Assembly: GCA_014529385.2 (NCBI GenBank)
Contig: CM043966.1
Coordinates: forward strand, 96,098,587-96,162,586
Source of the DNA: Adiantum capillus-veneris
Lineage: Eukaryota > Streptophyta > Polypodiopsida > Polypodiales > Pteridaceae
DNA length: 64,000 bases
Reading direction: 5' to 3'
Shown here: positions 21,346 to 34,251 of the stretch, piece by piece
Numbering within the stretch: the stretch's first letter is position 1
Layout: every line of letters begins with the position of its first letter
Notes under the pieces: generated by a model
What the model was told of the DNA's origin: nothing
What the model saw: only the letters and a program-made list of their open reading frames with translations
Database searches by the model: none
Position numbers and translations under genes: made by a program

Positions 21346-21447
21346 TGGGATGATTCTACCTTTCTAGTCGTTGGAGGTAGGAATATGTCTTGTGGAAATG
21401 CTATTTTTCATTATGTGTTACATGTGCCCAAGCTTTCAACTAGCCAC
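21346..21447 (+). pseudogene. Copia protease C-terminal remnant
   Basis: Frame with GNAIFHYVLHVPKLSTSHL (about 21397-21450), corresponding to the VlyVPkLstNLlS motif after the copia protease. It is cut at once by the C27/(CT)n tract. The catalytic D-S-G is not visible upstream. Confidence 0.55.
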
Positions 21448-21450
21448 TTG

Positions 21451-21475
21451 CCCCCCCCCCCCCCCCCCCCCCCCC

Positions 21476-21558
<83 letters not shown>
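21451..21558 (+). repeat. C27 homopolymer joined to (CT)40 tract
   Basis: 27 consecutive C (21451-21477), TT, then an uninterrupted (CT)n to 21558; located inside copia coding sequence between protease and pre-integrase. Confidence 0.95.
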
Positions 21559-21559
<1 letters not shown>

Positions 21560-21561
<2 letters not shown>

Positions 21562-22140
21562 CAACTTCTAAAGGTTTTGAGTTCTACCTTGGCGAATAAA
21601 AAGTGATTGGTCGAAGGAACCTCTTTGTTGTGACTCATGGATACCAAGAAGGTGGCTTGTGTTGTATAAAATCTTTCTCTTCTAGTTTGTAGCTGCAAGA
21701 GCGACACTTGCCTCGATCTTTCTATCCCAGATCCAAGGCACTTCTCACGCATTGAGATAATTTTTTGGCACTCTTGCATCGCTCGTGTACCCATTGCTAC
21801 TTTGCAACATCTTGTTTCTAAGGATATGGTTACTAGCTTGCCCAAGCTTCACAAGCCTCATCGTGTTTGTTCTTCATGTGCGAAAGGCAAATGACACCGT
21901 TAACCTTAGGGGATCAAAGTATTATTTGATATTTGCGGATGTCTTCTTTAGAAAGATCACATGGGTACTATTTCTTGCTAAGAGGTTTGATACTCTCTCT
22001 AACTTTAAAAGTTGGATAAGTCAAGTTGAAAACGGATCTAACTTGGATCTAACCATAAGGTCTATATCTTGAGAATTGACAATGGAGGTGAATTTATACC
22101 ATTGGATGCTTTTGTGTCTTCTAAAGGCATTCAAAGGAAA

Positions 22141-22142
<2 letters not shown>
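21560..22142 (+). pseudogene. Copia pre-integrase and integrase core remnant
   Basis: After the microsatellite the copia frame resumes: VSKDMVTSLPKLHKPHRVCS (21811-21870) with the trailing CAKGK of the zinc-binding end, then LRGSKYYLIFADVFFRKITW (21905-21965), SNFKSWISQVENGSN, and RIDNGGEF (22070-22093). These correspond to the first and second acidic residues of the integrase DDE core (D of YyLiFvDDfSR, D of DNGGEF). It stops at GIQRK, where a (GA)n tract begins. Confidence 0.8.

Positions 22143-22143
<1 letters not shown>

Positions 22144-22183
<40 letters not shown>
22144..22183 (+). repeat. (GA)n microsatellite inside integrase
   Basis: About 20 GA units directly after the GIQRK codons. 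In frame it would encode a Glu-Arg repeat. Confidence 0.95.
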
Positions 22184-22186
<3 letters not shown>

Positions 22187-22904
22187 AGAAGAAGCTATGG
22201 CTCATTCGTGTATCTTTTCAACAAGTGCACACAAGGCGGGAATGTATGTCAACGTGGCAAAAAAGCCACTAAAGCTTTTGAAAGAGATAAAGTGAAGAAG
22301 GGTTGCAACAAATCGGATTCAAGAGGATGAATATGTATAAGGAGAGTCGCCAATTTTGTTAAAGATTTTGCATGAAAGCCACTATTTACCCTAAGTGGTT
22401 GTAACAATCCCAACCCTATTTAGTGATATTCTATGCATGTAAACTCTATTTTTTGGACCAAATAGAGTAGGAAAAGGATTCAGACGCTTGAAGATTTTAA
22501 TTTTTGTTGTGTACACAAAGCCCTAAATTAGAGAGTCGAGACCATTTCAATCGTATTTGTCCGTGGTCATGTATGGACCTAGTTTCATAAGCCCATTATG
22601 ATGCATAGCTCTTTTTGAGTCAGTTTGAGGGTTCCAAAGTTGTAGAGCTAATCATATCAAGATCTTGAGAGCTTTGTGAACACTAAAGAGCTCATCGCTT
22701 CTATATACTCTCACGTGCTTCACTCTATTTGTACTTCTTAATTCCCACATACACCCTTATGCATGGTGGTTGAGTTTATGTAATAGGACCAATGAATTTT
22801 GCTCTCTTTCCAATAGTGCAATATGTTTTTGACTTAGCTAATCAAATGTGCTTGTTGGTCTTGCTTGCTTAATCAATGCACAATTTCTTTTGAATACGTG
22901 TTTT

Positions 22905-23453
22905 GAATTGGATGAGCTAACTATTCTAGAGCACAACAACATCATTGAGAAGATTGGGAAATTTTCTAAGATCAATTGACATTTGGAGGAATGTGGTTGT
23001 GCAATGACCAAATCCTGCTCACAAGCTACTTGGTAAGCTTATGTCATCCATCAAGAACTTTTGTGACACCATCACTCTTCAAACTCCCTTTCCCTTTTAT
23101 GAACAACTTCTCTCTGTCATAAATGAAAAAATGTTCGAACAAGATCTTCTAAATGAAAATCATATGAATAAGTAAACCAAAGGGAATTTAAAAAATAATA
23201 AATTAGTAAAGGAATATAAAACCTACAAAGCACCCACGCCCACTAAATATTTCAAAGAACCTCATCATTATAGATTTTGTGGAAAGAATGCTATCTTGCA
23301 AATAATTTTTTTGTTAAATAAGATCTTTCCAAGAAGTTGATTGGTGGAAATAGAGCCATAACCAAGGAATCCAAAGATAACAAAGGCAAAGAAAAGTCTT
23401 AAAAATAAAGTACTACAAAGAATGCTTACGTTGTTTGTGTCTCTCCCTTTTCT

Positions 23454-23545
<92 letters not shown>

Positions 23546-24354
23546 GTATGTATATATATACATATATATTGGGAAGAAGCTATGGCTACATCGGTTTATC
23601 TTTTCACCCACCCTCTCACTATGCTCTCAAAAGTTCACACAAGGTGGAAATGTATGTCAAATCTTCTCAAGCTATGCCCACAAGTGCACACAAGGCTGGA
23701 ATGTATGTGAAAGCGGCTAAAAACCCACAAAAGCTTTTGAAAGAGATGAAGTGAGGAAGGGTTGTAGCAAATCAGATTCGAGAGGATGAGTATGCCTAAG
23801 GAGAGTCGTCAATTTTGTTAAAGATTTTGCTTGAAAGCTACTATTTACCCCTAAGTGGTTGTAACTATCCCAATCCTATTTAGTGAAATTCTATGTATGT
23901 AAACTCTATCTTTTGGACCACATTATAGAGTTGGGAGAGGATTCAGACGTTTGAAGTTTTTTATTTTCGTTGTGTACACAAAGCCCTAAATTAGAGAATC
24001 GAGACCATCTTCAACCGTATTTGGCCGGTCATGTATGAACCTGGTTTCATAAGGCCATTATGATGCATAGCTCTTCTTGAGTTAGTTTAAGGGTTCCAAA
24101 GTTGAAAAGCTAATCATATCAAGAGCTTGAGAGCTCTGCGAACACTAAAGAGCTCATCGCTTCCATATCCTCTCATGTGCTTCACTCTATTTGTACTTCT
24201 TGACTCCCACATACACCCTTATGCATGATGGTTGAGTTTATGCAAAGAACCAATGAATTTTGCTCTCTTTACAATAGTGCAAAATGTTTTTGATGTAGCT
24301 AACCAAGTGTGCTTTTTGATCTTGCTGGCTTAATCAATGCGTAATGTCTTTTGA
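22905..24354 (+). repeat. Tandem copia-derived unit 2
   Basis: Second direct repeat, about 1.45 kb. The gag part (22905-23430) is followed by a (CT)n array (23456-23542) exactly where unit 1 has protease to integrase, so that part is missing. A short TA-rich run (23549-23569) and the shared tail (23571-24354) follow. Homology to unit 1 is evident by eye along the gag part and tail. Confidence 0.75.
23456..23542 (+). repeat. (CT)n microsatellite
   Basis: About 43 uninterrupted CT units, in unit 2. Confidence 0.95.
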
Positions 24355-24703
24355 ATACGTGTTTTGGATTGGATGAACTAACTATTCTAGAGCACGACAA
24401 CATCATTGAGACGATTGGGAAGTAGATCAATTGACAATCGAAGGAATGTGGTTATGCAATGACCAAATCCTGATCACAAGCTCCTTGGTAAGCTTATGTC
24501 ATCCGTCAAGAACTTTTGTGACACCATCACTCTCCAAACTCCCTTTACCTTTTATGTTAAATGAAATCTTTCCAAGAAGTTGATTGGTGGAAATAGAGCC
24601 AAAACCAAGGAATCCAAAGATAACAAAGGCAAAGAAAAGTCTTAAAAACAAAATACTATAAAGACTGCTTACATTGTTTGTGCTTCTCCCTCTTCTACCT
24701 ACC

Positions 24704-24707
<4 letters not shown>

Positions 24708-24773
<66 letters not shown>
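24708..24773 (+). repeat. (CT)n microsatellite
   Basis: About 33 CT units, left of the integrase fragment in unit 3. Confidence 0.95.
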
Positions 24774-24776
<3 letters not shown>

Positions 24777-24805
24777 ATCTCTTCTAATTAGTCTGCTCTC
24801 ATAGT

Positions 24806-24884
24806 GATCTCACACCCCTCAACAAAATGGTGTTGTGGAGAGGAAGAACAAAATAGTTAAGGAGATGGCACACATTCTCTTGCT

Positions 24885-24890
<6 letters not shown>
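24806..24890 (+). pseudogene. Copia integrase fragment (third acidic residue)
   Basis: One frame reads HTPQQNGVVERKNKIVKEMA, the highly conserved copia integrase block containing the third catalytic acid (E of VvERKN). It lies between two CT arrays in unit 3. Confidence 0.85.
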
Positions 24891-24960
<70 letters not shown>

Positions 24961-24965
24961 AATAA

Positions 24966-25014
<49 letters not shown>
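24888..25014 (+). repeat. (CT)n plus (AT)n compound microsatellite
   Basis: (CT)n at 24888-24956 passing through ATAAATAAATAA into (TA)n up to 25014. Confidence 0.95.
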
Positions 25015-25017
<3 letters not shown>

Positions 25018-25400
25018 AAGAAGCTATGGCTACATCAGTTTATCTTTTCAACCACCCTCTCACTATGCTCTCAAAAGTGCACGCAAGACGGAAATGTATG
25101 TCAAAGCGATGAAAAAGCCACCAAAGCTTTTGAAAGAGATGAAGTGAAGAAGGGTTGCAACAAATCAGATTCAAGAGGATGAGTATGTCTAAGGAGAGTC
25201 GCCAATTTTGTCAACCCTATTTAATGATATATGTAAACTCTATTTTTTGGACCAAATAGAGTTGGAAGAGGATCAAGATTCTTGAAGTTTTTTTATTTAT
25301 TTTTGTGTACACGAGGCCTAAATTAGACAACCGAAATCATTTTCAACAGTATTTGGCCAGTCATGTATGAACCTAGTTTCATAAGCCCATTATGATAAAT

Positions 25401-25875
25401 TGTTATAGAATTGATATTTTATTATCTATTGCAGCTGACAGATGGCAAAAGCATCAGCAGATAATGGATTATGCAGAAGGATGTTACATTTTATTATTCA
25501 AGTGCTCTTTATGAGCTTTGGCCAATTATGTCCGACCGGCCAGTTTGTACTCATTTTTGGGCATTCAAGAAATCTATAAGTAAATACGTGCAAGAGGGAA
25601 ATGCTCACTCTTGCATGGGGGGAGATTGCACCCAGTGTCTGTGTATTCTTCTCTCCTCTCTTCTCTTATCTCTCGTCGTGCCGGCGTAGCACTCCGCTCT
25701 AGGAGGTGCGCTTGCAGGCTTCGTTTCTCTCTCAACTACTCTATATTTCTCTTTATTCAAGTACGACGTTGCATACACGCTATGGGTTGTGCTAGGTATG
25801 CCAATTTGTGCTTTTCATGGATTGCAACATGTTATTTACGTATTTTGCAGGGCAACCGCGCCTTCCGTTGTAGCA
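25401..25875 (+). repeat. 5' LTR of the non-coding element
   Basis: 475 bp, TGTTATAGAATTG... to ...CCGTTGTAGCA. Contains a TATAAGTAAATA motif near 25574 that could serve as TATA box. Confidence 0.9.
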
Positions 25876-25876
25876 G

Positions 25877-25888
25877 TGGTATCAGAGC
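25877..25888 (+). other. Primer-binding site, initiator-Met tRNA
   Basis: TGGTATCAGAGC, perfect match to the standard site, one base after the LTR. Confidence 0.9.
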
Positions 25889-27024
25889 AAAGGCTACGAT
25901 CACATGGCTATGGAAATTTTTTATCTACAATAATTAAAGCTAAGTCTTTTTTCTTCTACCCGTTTATTTTTTCTCTTTTTGTTCCTTTCTAGCATGACTA
26001 GTTAGTTGTCGTAGAAAGATTGCTACGTAAGATGTACCTGTGAGAAACACTTTTTTCTGTTTCGCTTCTTTGTAAATAATAGTCAAAGATACTAATAAGG
26101 ACCGAGGCTTAGATTAAGAAATTAATTATTGCATGAATTAGAGAGCTATGGTGTTATAGCAAGATTTAAAATATAAAAAAAAAAATGACGAGGAGAGTCG
26201 AAATTCACATAGTAAACCATTTTAGGTGATTGAATTTAGTATAGCAAGCAGTTTTGACTTCTCTCTGAAATACTTCAAAATGCTTGACGATGACGAGAAA
26301 GGAGCAGTAACGAGAAAAAGAGGGGAGACGAGGCTTGTCTCATGCTTTTATGGTCTTGAAAATCAATCCCGAGAAATATGAGCAAACTGTCTAGCCATGA
26401 GAAAAGAGACGTCAGTAGCACATTTGTCGAAGAACACCTACGACAATCTACCCGATAAAGTGACCTAGTGACCACCAACCTGACACACACACAAATTACC
26501 AGCGGCATGCATTTTCAGCCTTTGAGGGCTCGTGGCTCCAAAACGTTCATCATCGTCCGCTTCAACCACCTTTCTTTCTCTTTCTAGTTGCACATGCAAT
26601 CTCTGACCCTACTCCTCTTACACGAGCCACTCACCTTTGCATGCGTAGCACAACCACTTATCACAGACTATCTTTGGGGCTTTTAGCTCTATCTCTCTGT
26701 CTCTTGTAGTTCGGTCAACTTCTACCAACTCTCTGACTCTCTCCCGGCCAGCTACAATAGGTTGCACAGCCCCCACACACCTACAACCATGCACCCGCTG
26801 TACCAATAACTAGACAAACATCAGAACAATGCAAAATAGTCCCAGTTTATCTCTCTCTCTCTCTCTCTTCCCCCTCCCGACTAATTGCCATCCGTTTCTC
26901 CGCTCTCTCTGTCAAGGCCGCCCATTGCCACTCTCTATCTCTCTCATCACCTGGCGTTCTCATCAGTATAAGTTCAGTTCTCTACCTGTAACCAAACCCC
27001 CCACTCTCTCAATTCAGTTCAAAG

Positions 27025-27185
<161 letters not shown>

Positions 27186-27659
27186 GCCGCAGACCAACCA
27201 CCACTCCTCACTTTTCTTTTGCATGCGCAACCCACCCCCCACACAGTCCCTTTTCACATGCAGTACTGGCAGATTTTTTCTCCCTTTTTCCCACGCTCTC
27301 AATGAGCCTGCTGCCGCCAAGTAGAGGTGCACACAGAACCGGTTGTCTAAGTTTCCCTCTCTCGCTCTCTTCTACCAACCAACTCTAGTCCGCCGATTCA
27401 TTCTCTCTCTATCTTGCCAACCTGTAGTTGATCCAGCCCCAGCCAGTGAACTACCCTGGACTCGCAGAGGCAACATAAGTGGCATACCAGACGCATCCCC
27501 CTTCTTCGTGGCAGCTCTCTTCTCGCGGTGATCTATCCCACGATCTTTTCTCTGATAGCTGGCGGACCCTTAGCCCTTTACATTCCCTCGTGCTAAGCTG
27601 CTGGCGAGCTCCCCCTTCTGGTCGAAGCTCCTCAGCGATACTTTCTCAGACTACGTCAT

Positions 27660-28400
27660 GGCATGACGTTGCTAATGATGAAGTTTCTTTTTTAAAAAAA
27701 TATTATTTTTACTTTACTTCATTTTAATTTAATGTACCCAGACATTGTACTCGCTTCACACAGATTGTATCCGTTTAGTCTCATCGATCATTTTGGCACT
27801 TTGAAGCTGGATAATCAAACATTTCATCTCATTTCTCGTTCTCTCTTCCCTCTCCCACTACGACCCCTTACAACGACGGACATCGAGGAAGCTCGTGAAT
27901 GACCACAGGAAATACTTTCTCCGGATGCCGTACATCCAGGGGCATTAACAATGATGAAGATGATTTCATTCGATTTTAGTCTGACGATTTTCAATTTTTA
28001 GTTTTAATTTTTTTCACTTTCGTTCATTTTACATATGTACCCAAGGATTGGTTTAGATCCACAAGAAATGTATCAAGTCGCATCACAACTAATTTTACCT
28101 TTTGAAGACATGTAAGGTACCCTTTCATCTCACCTTGCTCTCCCTTTCTCCCTCTTCCTGCTCTCCCCATACCACTACTGCAGAGATGGATCACATTGAA
28201 GATGCTCTTCAGTGACTGATGTACTACTTTCTGCAACAGCGCCCATTGTCAAGCATTTTCAGGCATTAACCATGATGATGATCCTTTTAATATGATGTTT
28301 TTAAACTCTTAGTTTTTACATCTTTCGCTTTACTTCATTTTAATTTTGTACCCATATATTGGATTAGATCCACCCGGATTCTGTTTGTTTGATCTCATTA
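27660..28400 (+). repeat. Degenerate ~300-bp repeat, three copies
   Basis: Three diverged copies starting near 27660, 27945 and 28262. Each has an ATGATGAWGAT-like block, a T-rich stretch ending CTTCATTTTAATTT or similar, GTACCCA, and then TTAGATCCAC or a variant. Seen by eye; boundaries approximate. Confidence 0.5.
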
Positions 28401-29670
28401 TTCTAAACGTCTAGTCTCTACTCTCACACAGTCAAACATCTCCTCCTGTGAATGTCTCTCCTCGTGTTGCCTCACTCTAGCAACCTAAGGACTCTCATAA
28501 CTCTAATGAGTGGTCTCACTCACTAAATTCCATCACACTATTTGCAGAGATTTTATTTTACTTATAATATGTGGATTTTTATGACATGATTTGCATGATC
28601 TTTTTTCGGTATGTAGCACAATATTTTAAATCCTTTGCACTACCTAACAATGTTGTTACCATTTTATTTTTTATTGGTTAATGTTTTTAATTGGCACAAG
28701 CTAGTACAAAATGTTCTATGCTCATACTCCTACTGCTAGCTTGCTTGGTGACCACTTTTTGCAACTTCATCTAATTCCGTCTAGGCTATATTGCATGCTC
28801 TTTCTGCAATTCCTTATATCGATCACGTTATCAAATAGCATGCATTCTTAATTGGTGACTTACAATTGGTTGCACTTTTAAAATTTGAAGATTTCCTAGG
28901 TTTCCTCCTCTTCGAATGGCACATTGTGATATTTTACAGTTGATGTACAGTAGCACCGCTCAACACCATTACCTTTATTTGGTTTACCACAATTTTAAGG
29001 AAATTAAAGTATCTGTTTGGACCTTAATCAACTGATTTTTATCATGATCTTCATTTGTTTTTATTTATCTAACTCATTTAAGGATTCAAAAAAAAAACCT
29101 ATGCAGACCATAATGCGAGGACGTCAGATAAGTCATCTCTTTCCTTTATTTTGCAAGCTCATTTTTATAGCTTCCGTACTAATCTCCTAATCATATTTTA
29201 TCCACCTTTATGATACCCTTCTCCTTGTTATCGACCAAATCTATACTCATCTAAACCTAATTCCTTAGTGGTTGACTAAACTGCCTCTGTCATACAAGAT
29301 TGTGCCAAACTCCTAGCTGTGTTTCCTGATACCATTCAAAGAGACAACATGGCTCTCTCGACACGCATACTCAAGGACACCCATTCCAAACCCTCTTGGT
29401 ATGTACATCGGATACGTCACTCCTCTTTTCATATCTCATTTCTCTACATTATGTTCTAAGCAGAATACTCAAACACTGCTAAGGTCATGCCCTCTCATTG
29501 TATTGAAAGAAGATTTGTCTATAAGCTATGCAGCTACTTGTGAGCTACAATACTCTGGGATAGTGCACAACAATTTGTAAGTGCTTTCATATACTGCATT
29601 GTGATGTCAACAACATAGTAAATATTTTTGTTCCTTTATGTCTTGCCTAGTCCATTGGTCACACACACAC

Positions 29671-29868
29671 AGATTCGCCCGATCTAGGCAGTGTGTAGAT
29701 ACTCATCTCTGTGCAGATCCGCTGATTTAGGCAGCACAATAATAAACTTCAGATCCATAATTTTTAAACAATATCCAATGCAGATCCGTTGATTTAGGCA
29801 GCATTAGTGCAGATTCGCTGATTTAGGCAGCACGTCTTATTGGTGTAGATTCGCCGATTTAGGCAACA
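29671..29868 (+). repeat. 23-bp minisatellite, five dispersed copies
   Basis: Copies of AGATYCGCTGATTTAGGCAGC at about 29671, 29714, 29781, 29810 and 29846, spaced irregularly by 29-67 bp, near the 3' end of the non-coding element. Confidence 0.85.
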
Positions 29869-30279
29869 CCTCCCACAAAATCATGCTGCAGTGGCTGGCC
29901 ACCACTGTAACTGGTATGATTTTGTTACCCGGGTACATAATGAAAGTGATTGGATTTGGACTTAAATTGTGGAATTGGAATTGGATTGGGATTTGGTATC
30001 TGGTGATTATTTAGCAGTGTTTATGTGATGAGACTTGACATTATGAGATTGATGATGAGTGTGACCAATGATATCCTGATTCATCAGGGTATGACATATA
30101 CTGCTTATTCTAGTGGTATGGGACACTAGAATAGGTGGTATGTGGATGACGGCAGGCATAAGCAATGTTGTCTAGCTTTATAGATTTATTTTTTTACTAA
30201 TTGTTACAGATTTCTAATCATTGTTTTTGACAAGTATTGTTTGCAGATTTTTATCTTCGCAACTGAGGACAGTTGCTTT

Positions 30280-30293
30280 CCAACGGAGAGGTA
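30280..30293 (+). other. Polypurine tract before 3' LTR
   Basis: AACGGAGAGGTA adjoining the TG of the LTR; weak but in the right place. Confidence 0.5.
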
Positions 30294-30779
30294 TGTCATA
30301 GAATTGATATTTTATTATCTATTGCAAGCTGACATATGGCAAAAGCATCAGTAGATAATGGATAATGCAGAAGGATGTTACATTTTATTATTCAAGTGCT
30401 CTTTATGAGCCTTGGCCAATTATGTCCGGCCGGCCAGTTTGTACTCATTTTTGGGCATTCAAGAAATCTATAAATAAATACGTGCAAGAGGGAAATGCTC
30501 ACTCTTGCACGGGGGGAGATTGCACCCAGTGTCTGTGTATTCTTCTCTCCTCTCTTCTCTTATCTCTTGCCGTGCCGGCGTAGCACTCCGCTCTAGGAGG
30601 TGCGCTTGCAGGCTTTGTTTCTCTCTCTCTCTCTCTCTACTGCTCTATATTTCTCTTTATTCGAGTACGGCGTTGCATACACGCTATGGGTTGTGGCTGG
30701 TATGCCAATTTGTGCTTTTCATGGATTGCAACATGTTATTTACGTATTTTGCAGGGCAACCGCGCCTTCCGTTGTAGCA
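30294..30779 (+). repeat. 3' LTR of the non-coding element
   Basis: 486 bp; longer than the 5' LTR mainly through a longer CT run near 30620-30640. Followed by TAAAT. Confidence 0.9.
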
Positions 30780-32088
30780 TAAATAGCTCTTTTTGAGTCA
30801 GTTTGAGGATTCCAAAGTTGAAGAGCTAATCATATCAAGAGCTTGAGAGCTCTGTGAACACCAAAGAGCTCATCGCTTCCATATCCTCTTACGTGCTTCA
30901 CTCTATTTGTACTTCTTGACTCCCACATATGCCCTTATGCATGGTGGTTGAGTTTATGCATTAGAACCAATGAATTTTTCTCTCTTTCCAATAGTGCAAT
31001 ATGTTTTTGATGTAGCTAATCAAGTGTGCTTGTTGATCTTGCTTGCTTAACCAATGTGCAATGTCTTTTGAATGTGTGTGTTGTTAAAAAGGCTGTCAAT
31101 GGTAGTGTAGAATAGAAGAGCGGCATTGCAAAATTCACTTTTGCTCACAAATTGTCTCCCCTTGCACACGAAGGGGAGCTACATCCCTTGTTGCATTGAG
31201 TTTCCAAGTTGCATTGGGATTTTGGATCGATGGGTTGCACTGCATTGCATTGAAGAATAGGATATAGAATGGATTTGGCTAAGCTTGCATCACACACATG
31301 GTTATTCTCTTGCGATCTCCAATGTAGTGGAGTTGTAAAGAGTTTTTTCACTTTAGATTAAGGCAACTTCCCATTTGTTGGATTGGCATTTTAAATGCTG
31401 GTAATGAACAATATACTACGGGGTACAACCTTCTTTTGGCATTGCTTGTTGCTAGGGAATGGGAGAAGAATAAGGCCTAGGAGGGCACCATTTTTTGCAT
31501 TTGCATGTTTCTTGGGCTACACATCGACATTAGAATCTTTATTGCGAGTTAGAAGGGGCTCCAAAACTCTCAAACACGTTGCACTTGAGACATTCTTCCA
31601 TCGATTTGGAGTAAAATCATGTAGGATTACGAAACAATTAACAATAGGATAAGATTATGAGTTAGTTAGGACCTTAGGAATGTGTGTAGCAAATGTCATT
31701 CCCACTTTTTTGCTTTAGTGAGTTACTCATCCTTGAAAAGATTGTGAAACCCTAATTTTTCCACTTTTTTGTGCATTTCACCTTCCAACATAGGTAATCA
31801 AGTGTTTACATCAGCACTAGGGAGAGTGAAAATTTAGCCATTTTTCATGCTACAAAGACCCTAGGACCACACTCTCTTAGTTTGATATTTTCCAGTTACC
31901 CAGATCGTCTTAAGCACACAAGTAAATTCTAGAGTGAGCCAGAGGTCTAAGGCCCTTAGGGACACATAGATATTCAGCTTGTCGTGCCCTTTCTTTCGTT
32001 GAGCTAGAGGGTAAGCAACAATGCGTTTTGCTAAATACTTTTATTCATATGAATAAAATGATCATAGTCTAAGAGAGGGCAGAAGGAA

Positions 32089-32118
<30 letters not shown>
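32089..32118 (+). repeat. G30 homopolymer
   Basis: Thirty consecutive G. Could form a G-quadruplex; also prone to sequencing error. Confidence 0.9.
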
Positions 32119-32120
<2 letters not shown>

Positions 32121-32387
32121 TACTTTCACAAAGAGCATGCCTTGGTCAGCATCAACAATGGACACTGTGGTCGCAACAATGGACAACTGTTGGGTCACAC
32201 CTCATCAACAACCCTTGGTCGCCTCTGCCAACAACCCTCCTTAGGTAAGGTAGAGTGAGGTGGCGAACACGTGACAAATAAGTGAGGTGGAGAGCTAGGA
32301 GATGAGGTGACAATTGGGTGCTAAGAGATAGGTGGATAGCTCAGGGTGACAAATAGAGGTGGCACAGGTGAGACATAGAGACAACTC

Positions 32388-32389
<2 letters not shown>

Positions 32390-32462
<73 letters not shown>
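32390..32462 (+). repeat. (GA)n microsatellite
   Basis: About 36 GA units. Confidence 0.95.
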
Positions 32463-32467
<5 letters not shown>

Positions 32468-33567
32468 CAAGAAAGCATTAAGTTCCCTCTTTCTTCACAA
32501 CCATCATAGCTCTCCCCTTCGGAAGCACTATTTCTTCTCTTCTCGCTTTTGTTTCACAAAAAATACCTTAGACATTAGGAGCTGCCACATGGCACATGGA
32601 TTATCAATGTGCCTTAAAATGTACGAGATTGTGCGACTCGCCTAGGGCGGGTCTCGCTCACTCTTTATCAACCGGCTACTACATGACTCATTCACAGCCG
32701 TGACGTAGCGATTAACATAGCCATCTGCAAAGGCATGGTGGGATTACTAAAGTGGGTGTTTGCATAGGTTTTCAGTCTTGGGGTACGGTTTGCTAGCTAT
32801 TGCAATTTCTACGCTCTCAATATACTTTTGAGGGGGAAGAGGATTTCATTTTTTTGTTAACCAATCTTAGCTATACTGACATGGCACATTGGATATGTCA
32901 CCAGATAGTATATACATGCTTTTGAGTCTCACCTCCATGGGCTAATTTTCATTATTGTAATTGCAGTCATGTTATGGATGATTTGAAAGGCTAGATGCTT
33001 GCATATTATTGGCAGCCAGTCTTACTCTTCTACGAATACATTTAGTGGTATTTGGACCGAGTTAGCTCACACTCTTCGTAGTCAGTGGAATACTTCAATC
33101 AACTCCTCCAGGTAATCTAAATTCGCTGGTCAAGGCAACTCGCTATCCATGAGCCCATAGGTAGGTGAGGCAGTCATAGCGAGCCCGTTGCACGCACATT
33201 AAGGGTAATGAATAGCGTATACCACGGAATAGCCAGAGTGGATGCAATAAGTGGGGATGTGATGGGGTGGAGGGTGTACCATGTGACACACCTTCACTCA
33301 CACCGGTATAAAGATATATATAATATATAATAATATGTCATATGTGTGTGTGAATAAGAAAATGATCTTCATATCACACACAAGTGTAGTAGACTGTTTG
33401 CCCAATTCCCTATCGCCTCTCATAAATGTGACTCTCTCTCTCTCTCATGCATAGCTGAAGACGAAGAGGACATTGGAATAACCGTTTTACCATCTTTCTA
33501 GTAGGCCTTACCAAGACCCGAATAACCTTTGTGAGTCCATCTATCATTACCAAATCTTTGAACACAT

Positions 33568-33570
<3 letters not shown>

Positions 33571-33616
<46 letters not shown>
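33571..33616 (+). repeat. (GA)n microsatellite
   Basis: About 23 GA units; a short (CT)n lies 130 bp to the left at 33431-33446. Confidence 0.95.
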
Positions 33617-33619
<3 letters not shown>

Positions 33620-34251
33620 CAACGCATCATGTAGGACTGTTATCAATGTCATGGAGGAGCGGGCTCAACAACTGGCTGTTCAATATTAACGTGATGGGAT
33701 GGGATGGCAAGCATCGACCCTCTAGTATAGAGTTTATAAAAGTACCGAAGCACTGGCTCCAACTCCTTAGCCGTGGCCCATGCAAGGATTTGAGGGGTAG
33801 AGTTCACATCTCAAGGGGTAGCCTAGTCCGCACTTGGCCAAGGTGGCAAGCCAGCTCAGATCATGAAGGTCGTGGCACCATGAAGAAACATAGAAGAGAG
33901 GCCAAGAATGTTGGAAATGCAACCACTTGTAGCTTCTCTTGTGTCTTTATAATATAAATATATAAGAAGATAAAGATAATAATCATCTAAACTAACATAA
34001 TATGGCGGAAGGGGGAGCCTTTTACACGTGCCGAAATCTGTGACATGAACGCTAAACTCCAAAACTGAAAGAAGCCCTTGTGCACGCGATAAAGAGAGAG
34101 AGAGAAAGAGAGAGAGGCCGTTGAAGGCGACTGACCATACTAGTATAATATAATGTTAGATGATGTTTAATTATTGAAATCAAATGAGGTCGACCCATCT
34201 AAGGGTGTCCCAAAATTTTGTGTCATTCAAAGGTTTAAATTAAACTACAAA

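Larger units (their letters stand above)
20733..22904 (+). repeat. Tandem copia-derived unit 1
   Basis: First of three direct repeats. Starts in gag at the ..ACTATTCTAGAGCA.. block, includes pre-integrase and integrase, then a non-coding tail (22184-22904) starting GAAGAAGCTATGGCT and ending GAATACGTGTTTTGAATTGG. Units 2 and 3 share start and tail. Confidence 0.75.
24355..25400 (+). repeat. Tandem copia-derived unit 3, split by an LTR element
   Basis: Third direct repeat. Short gag part (24355-24690), two CT arrays flanking an integrase fragment, then the shared tail from 25014 to 25400. The tail continues after the insertion, at 30780-31080 (AGCTCTTTTTGAGTCAGTTT and following). Removing the insertion rejoins the tail in the same register as units 1 and 2. 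Confidence 0.75.
31081..34251. other. Repeat-rich stretch without a recognisable gene
   Basis: No gene supported. Contains a G30 run, two GA arrays and a short plus-strand block near 33030-33105 (FSGIWTELAHTLRSQWNTS) that vaguely resembles the end of a gypsy integrase core. It also contains an isolated 103-codon frame at 33646-33957 with no known domain. The interval immediately upstream of the TBC gene would hold its distal promoter. Confidence 0.5.

Noticed and set aside
29671-29868. CRISPR-like repeat array
   Set aside because: Short diverged repeats with irregular spacers inside a plant LTR element; CRISPR is not expected in a plant nuclear genome.
33646-33957. 103-codon ORF upstream of the TBC gene
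   Set aside because: No recognisable domain, no splice or promoter context, surrounded by repeats.
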